Source: Thermoproteus sp.
GTDB lineage: Archaea; Thermoproteota; Thermoprotei; Thermoproteales; Thermoproteaceae
Length of the DNA: 64,000 nt
Direction: 5' to 3'
Assembly (NCBI GenBank): GCA_038893495.1
Contig: JAWARJ010000001.1
Location: 62,001-126,000, forward strand
The notes under the pieces are model-generated. The model saw only the letters and a list, made by a program, of their open reading frames with translations. It did no database searches and was not told the DNA's origin. A program made the position numbers and the translations under genes. Shown here piece by piece: positions 17,182-24,600 of this stretch (its first letter is position 1; each line of letters begins with the position of its first letter).

Positions 17182-18258
17182 TTACGCAGTGCGCCAGCCC
17201 AGCTCGCCCCTCAGGTATTGATCCACGTAGGGCACTACGCGCATGCCCGCGCCGAGGGCCTTCCCTATGAGCGAGGGGCCGTGGACCACGTCGCCAGCGG
17301 CGAAGACGCCCTTCCTAGTGGTCCTAAAGGCCTCGTCCACATTTATTGTGCCGTCCGGATTCAACTTTATGCCGGCGCAACCGTCTGAGAACGGCGGCGT
17401 CGGCTCTTCGCCCAAGGCCAGAAGGACCGTGTCGAACTCCTCCGAAAACTCGCTACCGGGTATGGGCTCGGGCCTCGGCCTCCCCGACTTGTCGGGGGCG
17501 CCTAGTCTCATCCTCACGAACACCACCCTCTCCAACTTGCCGGACCCCTCGAACCTTACTGGATTTATCAACTCCCTAAACTCTATGCCCCTATCTATCA
17601 ACTCCTTCTTTATGTTGGCCTCGCCCGCAGGGGCCTCCTTTATGGTGCGCCTATAGGACACTACGACCTTCTTCGCCCCGTGCATTAACGACTCCACGGC
17701 GGCGTCTATGGCGGTTAGCCCCCCGCCCACTACAAGCACCTTAGAGCCTAGAGGGTAGGTCTTCTCCTTGGGCAGATAGCCGAGCTCGTGGGAGTAGAGC
17801 CTAAACAAGAAGTCGAGAGCCTGGTAGACTCCAGGCAGGTCCTCGCCGGGGACGCCCATCTTGCGGCTACGCCAAGTCCCCGTGGCTATAACCACCGCGT
17901 CGTACTTCTCTATTATTTCGTTTAGGTCGGCGAAGTTCTTCACGAGGAGCAACGCGTCGTGTTCATGCGGCTTCTCTTTGCCGCAATAGACAAATGTAGA
18001 GGTGTAGAAGGTGACCCCCACTTGTCTCAGCTCGGCGACGCCCTCCCTAACCCCCTCCTTAGAGACCCTAAAGCCAGGTATGCCGAAAATGAGAAGGCCG
18101 CCCGGCTCCGGCAACGCGTCGTATACATGTATCTCGTGGCCGAGACAACGTAATTGCCCCGCGGCGCCAAGTCCGGCAGGACCCGCGCCTATAATTGCCA
18201 CCTTCTTGCCAGTAGGAGGCTTTATCGTGTTCGGTTTGCAACGCAATAGGAACTTCAT
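17182..18258 (-). CDS. GltD-like FAD/NAD(P) oxidoreductase
   Basis: A 358-residue flavoprotein of the glutamate synthase small-subunit (GltD/NfnB) family. It has the FAD-binding GAGPAGLGAAGQLRCLG near the N-terminus, the NAD(P)-binding VVGGGLTAIDAAVESL, and the C-terminal TTRKGVFAAGDVVHGPSLIGKALGAG. It lacks the N-terminal domain with two 4Fe-4S clusters found in GltD, so it is about 100 residues shorter. No glutamate synthase large subunit is nearby. It lies 54 bases upstream of etfB on the same strand, so it may be the NAD(P)H-linked partner of EtfAB; this is inference from context. Confidence 0.85.
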   Translation of the reverse strand: MKFLLRCKPNTIKPPTGKKVAIIGAGPAGLGAAGQLRCLGHEIHVYDALPEPGGLLIFGIPGFRVSKEGVREGVAELRQVGVTFYTSTFVYCGKEKPHEHDALLLVKNFADLNEIIEKYDAVVIATGTWRSRKMGVPGEDLPGVYQALDFLFRLYSHELGYLPKEKTYPLGSKVLVVGGGLTAIDAAVESLMHGAKKVVVSYRRTIKEAPAGEANIKKELIDRGIEFRELINPVRFEGSGKLERVVFVRMRLGAPDKSGRPRPEPIPGSEFSEEFDTVLLALGEEPTPPFSDGCAGIKLNPDGTINVDEAFRTTRKGVFAAGDVVHGPSLIGKALGAGMRVVPYVDQYLRGELGWRTA

Positions 18259-18293
18259 ATTTAAAGCGGAATCGAGCCGTTAATATCTTTTAC

Positions 18294-18857
18294 TTACGTC
18301 CGAAGACAGACCTCCTTCGAGAACTTGGCAGATAGGGCAGTACATACAAAATCCAGTGAAATCCTCACCACATCCGTCTGCGACAAATAGGTGGTGTCCA
18401 CCACCAAATCGAAAGGCGCGAGGTCCGTTATGTCTATATTATAGATCTGTTTATATCGCCGCCTATTGAGCTCCTCACGCTCTAAGATCTCCCTCAACGC
18501 CTCCTCGAAGCTACGCCCGTCCCTCAACGCCACCCTCCTAGCCCTTACCTCAGGCGCTCCCTTGAGGTATATACAAATGTCGGCGTAGGGCCTCACCACC
18601 CACGCCGTGAGGTGGCCCTCCAGCACCACATCGCCCCTCTTCGCCTCCTCTACCGCCAGCGCGTCGACCTCCCGATCTATTTCTGGGTGCCCCTCGGCGT
18701 ATTTATGGAACTCTATAAGGTCCATCCCATATCTCTTTGCGAGGTCCCTAAAAATGGCGCCAGACGACCTAAGCCTCAGACCCAAAACCCTCGCCACTTC
18801 TCGAGCCACTGTGGTCTTCCCGCTACCCGGCTGGCCCGAAATTGCGATAACCGGCAT
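18294..18857 (-). CDS. cmk: Cytidylate kinase, archaeal type
   Basis: Phosphorylates CMP/dCMP with ATP. The 187 residues match the archaeal Cmk family. They comprise the P-loop GQPGSGKTTVAREVA, the nucleotide site SSGAIFRDLAKRYGMDLIEFHKYAEGHPEIDREVD, and the LID segment RRVALRDGRSFEEALREILEREELNRRRYKQIY, then VVDTTYLS. The start codon directly abuts the stop of ribosomal protein L34e, an arrangement (L34e then Cmk) common in Crenarchaeota. Confidence 0.94.
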   Translation of the reverse strand: MPVIAISGQPGSGKTTVAREVARVLGLRLRSSGAIFRDLAKRYGMDLIEFHKYAEGHPEIDREVDALAVEEAKRGDVVLEGHLTAWVVRPYADICIYLKGAPEVRARRVALRDGRSFEEALREILEREELNRRRYKQIYNIDITDLAPFDLVVDTTYLSQTDVVRISLDFVCTALSAKFSKEVCLRT

Positions 18858-19112
18858 TTAAGACCTCACGGCGAGCCGCAAGGCCCGCTCCAACACCTTA
18901 TGGGAGACGTAGCCTCCATACGGCCTCGAGGGCATCCTCACAGGCCTCCTATCGGTCTTTACCCTCTTCTCAACGCCTTGGATGGGCTCTCCCGTTATGG
19001 CGCTCTTGGGCGGAGAGGCGAAGCGCTTATAGTAATAGGTGGCGGTGCGCCCGCCCGGCGTCCTCTTCTGGACCCTCCTGAGGGACCGAGAACGCAAAGC
19101 AGGCCTTACCAT
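18858..19112 (-). CDS. rpl34e: 50S ribosomal protein L34e
   Basis: An 84-residue basic protein starting MVRPALRSRSLRRVQKRTPG, with GRTATYYYKRFASPPKSAI and the conserved PSRPYGGYVS near the C-terminus. The start at 19110-19112 is chosen from family length and from the TATA-like ATTTAAAG at about 19132-19139. A longer upstream frame runs through the tRNA gene and is not coding. The two zinc-binding Cys pairs of many L34e proteins are not seen. Cmk follows without a gap. Confidence 0.93.
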   Translation of the reverse strand: MVRPALRSRSLRRVQKRTPGGRTATYYYKRFASPPKSAITGEPIQGVEKRVKTDRRPVRMPSRPYGGYVSHKVLERALRLAVRS

Positions 19113-19172
19113 GAAGGCGGATGCCAGACACTTTAAATACATTATGCCGAACTCGCCAGAGGACGAGTTTGG

Positions 19173-19279
19173 CGGGCCCGGCGGGATTTGAACCCGCGAC
19201 CTACGGCTTAGAAGGCCGCCGCTTTGGACTGAAAGCCGGCCTCGCCGGCCCTCAACTGTCCATGCTGAGCTACGGGCCC
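19173..19279 (-). tRNA. tRNA-Arg(TCT) with a D-arm intron
   Basis: Acceptor GGGCCCG/CGGGCCC, T arm GCGGG-TTCAAAT-CCCGC. Removing a 32-nt intron (19224-19255) restores the D stem GCTC/GAGC, anticodon stem GCGGC/GCCGT and loop CTTCTAA, giving a 75-nt tRNA with anticodon TCT. The intron interrupts the D stem at about position 22/23, a non-canonical site. The promoter element AAGCTTTAAAA lies at about 19302-19312. The 5' exon, the first five intron bases and the promoter are repeated exactly, inverted, at 57.4 kb. Confidence 0.9.
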
Positions 19280-19418
19280 TCGTGGAGGCCACCTAGGCTG
19301 TTTTAAAGCTTTTTCTGCAGTCGGTCGGCCGCAAAATATATACCTATGTAGTTACTACATAGGTATGTTGTTTCTCGACAGGCCCGCCGAACGTCCCGAC
19401 GAGCTTTTCGACCGCCAG
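19251..19418. repeat. 168-bp perfect inverted repeat, left copy
   Basis: This copy matches the reverse complement of 57333-57500 at every one of 168 bases. It contains the first 24 bases of tRNA-Arg plus five intron bases, the tRNA promoter, the promoter and palindrome of the AAA+ ATPase gene, and the first 18 codons of that gene. Identity stops sharply at both ends. Perfect identity implies a recent duplication or continuing gene conversion. Confidence 0.95.
19342..19364. promoter_or_regulatory. 23-bp perfect palindrome between TATA box and ATPase start
   Basis: The half-sites ACCTATGTAGT and ACTACATAGGT are exact reverse complements around one central T. The palindrome directly follows the TATA-like AAAATATATA (19333-19342) and ends at the base before the ATG of the AAA+ ATPase gene. 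A protein bound here would block initiation, so it is probably an operator. Its binding protein is unknown. An identical copy lies in the right inverted repeat at 57387-57409. Confidence 0.7.
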
Positions 19419-20447
19419 GAGGAGGCGGAGAGGTTGAGGCGCGCGTTGGAGGATAGAGCGGCGGCGGTAGTGGTGGGCATGAGGAGGGTGGGCAAGACGT
19501 CGTTAATAAAGGCCGTGACGTACGGCGTGCCGAGAGTGTACCTAGACGTGAGGGCATTCGAGGAGAGGGGATATATAGCGTACGCCGACCTTCTGGACGT
19601 CCTCTCAGGAGAGTTGAGACGACTTCTGCCAGCCTTTAGGCGCCTCGCCGAGCTCTTGAAGTCGGTCAGAGGCGTCTCAGTGTCGGGCATAAGTGTGGAG
19701 TTCGACAGGGGGAAAGACGCGCCGAGGCTTATAGAAATATTAGAGGCCCTCGACAAGCTCGGAGAGGAGACGGGGAGGAAGGTCGTCTTGGTCCTAGACG
19801 AAGCGCAGGAGCTGGCCAAACTGCGAGGCAGGACGATACTCCCGGCCCTCGCATATGCCTACGACCATTTGAGGCACCTAACTGTGGTCTATTCCGGCTC
19901 CAAAGTGGGCCTCCTATATAGATTCCTCAAGGTTGAGGACCCCGAATCTCCGCTCTACGGCAGATATCTAGAAAGGATAGAAGTGAGGCCGTTCCCGAGG
20001 GAGCTCTCGCTTAGATACCTAGAGGCGGGGCTCCGCGAGGCCGGCGCGCCCGTCGATAGGGAACTCCTAGAGGAGGCGGTGGATGCCTTAGACGGCGTAG
20101 TGGGCTGGCTGGCCTACTTCGGCCTCCGCGTGCTGGCCGGCTCCAAGGCGGCGCTACAAGAGACGTTGGAATACGCCGAACGTATAGTCGTCTCGGAGTT
20201 TTGCCACTTCGTGAAGGCGATGGGGAGCCCCAGATACGTCCACGTGTTGAAGCTAGCCGCGAGGGGAGCCAGGTGGTCAGACGTCAAGAGGTACCTCACG
20301 GCAGTCGAGGGGAGGGCCATCACAGACAGCGAGACGACAAAGCTCTTGAGGAACCTCGTCGACTACGGCTTTCTGGAGAAAAGGGGGGAGGAGTACGTAG
20401 TGGCCGACCCGGTGTTGAGGCGAGCCGCCCCCGATCTGGCGTGTTGA
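19365..20447 (+). CDS. Archaeal AAA+ ATPase (Archaeal_ATPase family)
   Basis: A 360-residue protein of the archaea-specific STAND/AAA+ group. The first 20 residues (MLFLDRPAERPDELFDRQEE) are the family's entry motif. Walker A is GMRRVGKTSL near residue 40, Walker B is VVLVLDEAQEL near 145, and sensor-like VVYSGSKVGLL is near 175. A winged-helix-like C-terminus follows (RWSDVKRYLTAV, then LLRNLVDYGFLEKRG). Many such genes are mobile and lineage-variable, and their function is mostly unknown. It appears leaderless: the TATA box and a 23-bp palindrome directly precede the ATG. Its first 18 codons and its promoter recur in the inverted repeat at 57.3 kb. Confidence 0.85.
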   Translation: MLFLDRPAERPDELFDRQEEAERLRRALEDRAAAVVVGMRRVGKTSLIKAVTYGVPRVYLDVRAFEERGYIAYADLLDVLSGELRRLLPAFRRLAELLKSVRGVSVSGISVEFDRGKDAPRLIEILEALDKLGEETGRKVVLVLDEAQELAKLRGRTILPALAYAYDHLRHLTVVYSGSKVGLLYRFLKVEDPESPLYGRYLERIEVRPFPRELSLRYLEAGLREAGAPVDRELLEEAVDALDGVVGWLAYFGLRVLAGSKAALQETLEYAERIVVSEFCHFVKAMGSPRYVHVLKLAARGARWSDVKRYLTAVEGRAITDSETTKLLRNLVDYGFLEKRGEEYVVADPVLRRAAPDLAC

Positions 20448-20484
20448 GGGCGGCGGGCTTTTATATCTGCCGCCCGGCGCAGTA

Positions 20485-21453
20485 GTGATCGCCACAGTGT
20501 TGGCCCACGGCGATTCCGACGGCGTGTGCTCCGCGGCGTTGATAAAAAGGGCGTTGGGAGGAGCCACGGAGGAAGTGAAGGTGTACTTCACACATCCGGC
20601 CGGGCTCCTGGAGGACTTCGCTCAGTTCGCCCAGGGCGACGTCTATATAGTGGACATAGCCATAGACGAGGCGAAGGCCAGAGAGATAGAAAAGGCGCTT
20701 GAGCGGCACAAGGGGAAGGTCGTGTATATCGACCACCACCCTCTGCCCGAAGGCTTCGCGCCTAGAGGCGTCGAGGTGGTACATCAGCCGGGGGCATCTG
20801 CGTCAGAGCTGACCTATAGATATCTAGAGGGGTCGTTGCCGCAGGGCTACGACAGAGTGGCGCTCTACGGCGCCATAAGCGACTATCTGGACCACACACC
20901 CTGGGTCGAAGAGGCGTTGGAGAGATGGGACAAGAGAGTCGTCTACTTCGAGGCCGGCGTCTTGATGCAGGGGCTCGAAGGCTCTAGGAGGCTACACGAC
21001 CTCAAGAGGGCCGTCGTGGACCACCTAGCCCAAAACAAAGCCCCCTCAGAACACCAAGAGTTGTTGACGAGGGCCCTAGAGCAGAGCAAAATAAACGAGG
21101 AGCTGGCCAAATGGATCCCCCACAACGCCGAGAGGCGAGGCCGCGTGGCCTACGTGTTGGACCCGCCGGGCCCTCTAGGGCTGGCAGCAACCCTCGCGAG
21201 GGGACTGACTGGGGCGGCTGTGGGCCTCGCGGCTGAGTCAAGGAGAGACATATACGTGGTTAGCCTCAGAGCCAAGGCCGGCGTAGACCTAAACGCGTTC
21301 CTTAGGGCCTTCGCTAGGAGGCACGGAGTGTCCGCCGGAGGCCACCCCAACGCCGCCGGGGCCAGAATACCCAAAGGCCTCTTGGGCGTATTGATAGAGG
21401 AGCTGGACGCGTGGCTGTCGGGCGGCGCGCGCCAGCAAAGCGAAAAAACTTAA
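20485..21453 (+). CDS. DHH-family phosphoesterase
   Basis: A 322-residue protein with DHH motifs: VLAHGDSDGVCSAAL at the N-terminus, VYIVDIAIDE, and the family motif IDHHPLPEG. A DHHA1 domain follows, with GGHPNAAGARIP near the C-terminus. These metal-dependent enzymes include RecJ-like exonucleases, nanoRNases and cyclic dinucleotide phosphodiesterases; the archaeal members are mostly RecJ-like or nanoRNase-like. It starts at GTG 20485, since a TATA-like TTTTATAT lies at 20458-20465 and the first residues already form the DHH strand. The ATPase gene ends 37 bases upstream. Confidence 0.88.
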   Translation: MIATVLAHGDSDGVCSAALIKRALGGATEEVKVYFTHPAGLLEDFAQFAQGDVYIVDIAIDEAKAREIEKALERHKGKVVYIDHHPLPEGFAPRGVEVVHQPGASASELTYRYLEGSLPQGYDRVALYGAISDYLDHTPWVEEALERWDKRVVYFEAGVLMQGLEGSRRLHDLKRAVVDHLAQNKAPSEHQELLTRALEQSKINEELAKWIPHNAERRGRVAYVLDPPGPLGLAATLARGLTGAAVGLAAESRRDIYVVSLRAKAGVDLNAFLRAFARRHGVSAGGHPNAAGARIPKGLLGVLIEELDAWLSGGARQQSEKT

Positions 21454-21476
21454 AAGCGAACTGTTGTGTGGAACTA

Positions 21477-21592
21477 GCGGCGGTAGTCTAGCCTGGTTTA
21501 GGATGGCGAGGAGGGCGGCGACCCTCCCCACACGCCTTCCAAGCACAGACGGGAGAAGCCGTTGATCCCGGGTTCGAATCCCGGCCGCCGCA
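21477..21592 (+). tRNA. tRNA-Gly(TCC) with two introns; element integration site
   Basis: Acceptor GCGGCGG/CCGCCGC, T arm CCGGG-TTCGAAT-CCCGG, discriminator A at 21592. Removing 21509-21533 (25 nt, anticodon stem, position 29/30) and 21542-21556 (15 nt, position 37/38) gives a 76-nt tRNA with anticodon stem GCGGC/GCCGT, loop CTTCCAA and anticodon TCC. Promoter ACTTAAAAG lies at about 21447-21455. From the 3' side of the anticodon stem, 25 bases recur directly at 57513-57537, marking this gene as the attachment site of the adjoining element. Confidence 0.92.
21556..21580 (+). repeat. Direct repeat in tRNA-Gly 3' half (putative attL)
   Basis: The segment begins AAGCCGTTGATCCCGGGTT, starts at the anticodon stem and ends in the T arm of tRNA-Gly. 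It matches 57513-57537 with one difference (C to T in the T loop). Archaeal integrases commonly recombine in this part of a tRNA and restore the gene on one side, as seen here. Confidence 0.75.
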
Positions 21593-21656
21593 TGTCCCCC
21601 GTCGTGGCCATTAGGAGGGCCTTTAGTTTAGGGCCGCAGAGCAGGTGGGGAAGCGC

Positions 21657-24600
21657 CTATCCCGCGCCCATCAGCCTCAAGTCGCCTTTGCTCAACACAA
21701 GACGCCAAACTCTGCCGTTGGGCGTCTGTTTGACCTCGACCTTCCTGCCTATCGGCGCGCTTAAGGCCTCCGCGTGGGCTTCGGCGACGCGCCTATCGGC
21801 GTGAGCTAACTCGACCCTGCCGTCCTTCGCCGTCTTTCCGCCCATGGCGGTCCACTTCCTCTCGCCTCTGGAGTCCTCCGTGTATAGGACCGAATATACA
21901 TAACGCCCCTCCTCTGCCTCGACTAGGAATACGTAGTGGCGCGCCTCCGGTCTCGCCTTAAGCAACACGATGCTTGGCGGTAGCTGAAGCGCCTCGCCCC
22001 TCCTCGTAGCTTGTTCGATAGCGCTAGCCAGCAGGCCCCACAGACCGTCGCGCCTGATTCTTACCTCGGCACCTGCCAGGTCGACCTCGACCCCAAGGGC
22101 CCTCAAGGCCGGATATAGGTCTGCCGGCGCCGATATGTGCTCAGTGCCCTTCACCAGCTTGAAGGGCACCTCGTACCTCCGTCCCTCCACATATATGGCG
22201 ATTGAGGACCCCTCCACGTGAGTCTCCACGGCCTTAGGCGCCTCCCTCAACGCCGACCTCTCAAAGGCCTCTAGGGCGGGGCGGTATACGTAGAGGTAGT
22301 AGGCGTGTTCATCCTCGCCGATCTTGCCCACTCCTCCCTCGACGCCCATCCGCCTAAGCCTCTCGGCCAGCGCTATTCGTAGCGCCTCAAGCACTTCGCG
22401 CTCGGCATGATTGAGCATGACGCTTCGGTTCCTCTCCTCATATCTGCCTTCGACCGCCCTCCAAAGCCCCTCGTGCTTGAACATGAAGCGGTAGTATGCA
22501 ACATCACTCTCGACGTGTTTGTATACGCGCAACCCCTCGTCCGCATAAAGCCGACGGTAGCCCTCGGGCTCTACGCCAGCGGCCGTCAATAGGCCCCAGT
22601 AGGACTCCTCGTCTAGCCTCACCTCCCTCCCGATCGCCTCCGCGTATATGCCGGTCGCCCTCAGCCCTCGGTAGAATCGAGCCGTCTCGTCCTCCGAACC
22701 GAACTGCAATACGGTGTATGGCTGGAGCTTGCTGTGGAGCACCCTCTCCTGGAACTCCACTACGTGACCGCCTACCTCGAACTTCATCCCGCCGAGATGC
22801 CTAACGGAGACTGGCTCGGCCGCCGTCACGCGCTCCGGCCTATAGCCCAGCCTCTCGAGGAGGGTCTTACGGAAGCCGCCGGTAAAGACTATCCTCACGG
22901 TGTGCTCTCCCCTCTTCGCGAGGTACGCGTGTAGCCCCTCTGCCTCAAGCATCTGGGCTATCTCCTCTAGATGTTCGGCGTATATGCCCTCCGCCTCATT
23001 CCTATAGAGCCGGCCGACGAAGCGCCCCCTTCCCTCGCCCCACTCGACGTACTTCACATCCACGTCCACATAGGGCTGACGGGGCCTCGTGTCGAGCCAT
23101 CTGTAGTACCAAATTCTGAACTTCACGTCTCCGTTGTCTCTCACCTCTAGCAGTTCTACCCTCGCTCTGTCGAGCCACGGCCCCGCCTTTCCACCCATGG
23201 CGACCGAGAGCTCGTGCCTACGCGCCAGCAAGTGGCGCAGTACCCTGCCCTCTTTGGCGCTCAACACGTACCTACCGCCCTCCGCCTTGGCCTTCAACTG
23301 TTTTGCCAGCTCTCCGATGCCGCGGCACTGCCGCTCGGCGCATTCCAGACGGAACTCGCCTCCTCTATCCACAAGCCGGTAGAGCTCCCAACGCCCGGCG
23401 GCGGGATAGGCGAACTCGATCTTGAACGCCTTTTCGCCCTCTTCGGCCTCCTCAAACGCCCTCACTACGTACGCCCTCTCCCCAACGACCTTTATGTGGG
23501 GCATTTTCTCCAACGCCCTTCTGTACACCGCATCTTGATACTCCACAACCATGATTTTTGCGCTCACCCTTAAATCCAGCTCGCCGCCGGCAAGCTCGTA
23601 TAGGGCCAAGAGCTTCACTAGCTTCGGCGGGTCAGAGCCTCCCGGCATGCCCCAGTCGTACCACCTGTTCACGATTTCGGCCAGCACTCCCTTCGTCCTC
23701 TCCGACAGGCTGTCGAAAAGCCTCTTCACAAGCCGTTTGGATAGATCTTCGTGGAAGTAGAGAGCCTCGACGTCGCGCGTAATCTTGCCCCTCGCCGATT
23801 CGCCGTACGCAAGGGCGAATATGCGCAGTAGCAGTTCGGCCTCGTCCCTATACGCCTCGTGGACAGAGTAGCCCAGCCTCCCCCTCTCCACATCCACATT
23901 GCCGTCCCCCACGAAGAGGGCAAGCCAGAAGCCCGGGTTTTCCAGATGGTCTGCGATCGGCGCCAAAACGGGCCTTTCGCGAAGCACCTCCTTGACCTTC
24001 TCGAAGGCAGACCTAAACCTCTCCCGGTCGTTCGCCAAAAGGGCGCTCTCGGCCTCGACTACCGCCTCCTTCAGCCTACCGCCTACCTCCTTCAAAGCGC
24101 CCCACGCCTCCGCCTTTGTGGGCATCACCACGTTGTTAATACGCGTTTCAAGCTCCACGTCCAGGCCCTGCTCGGTGTAGCGGGCCCTCGATAGGTACAC
24201 AACAAGCTTCGGCCCGTCGGGGTCATTCCAATCGCGTTCGTTCACAAACGTGGAGAGGACAAACATGTTGGCGGGCACATCGGGCGAGTCGAACTTAATC
24301 CTCTTGTTCTTCTTGTCGACGCCTAGGTCCGTCAAGCCCAAGGCAGGCCTTGCCCCTTCAGCCTCCCTCTCGTCGAGACTGCCGGCGTAGAGGTGGGCCG
24401 GGTCTAGCCTCTCCATCTCTAGGTTGATGGTTAGAGTCATGTTTCTGGCCTTGCCCTCTTCGTCTCTCTTGACGCTCGCGCTGAGGGACGCCAGCCGATA
24501 CAGCTCCCCCACCGACGTCTTTACTCTCTCGGTCTCGAGCCCGAAGACCTCTCTTGCAAGTATTTCAACCCTCAGGACGGTCTCGCCGCTCCTAAAGGCG

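Noticed and set aside
19113-19292. 60-codon N-terminal extension of L34e
   Set aside because: The frame passes through the tRNA-Arg gene; the family and the TATA element both fix the start at 19112.
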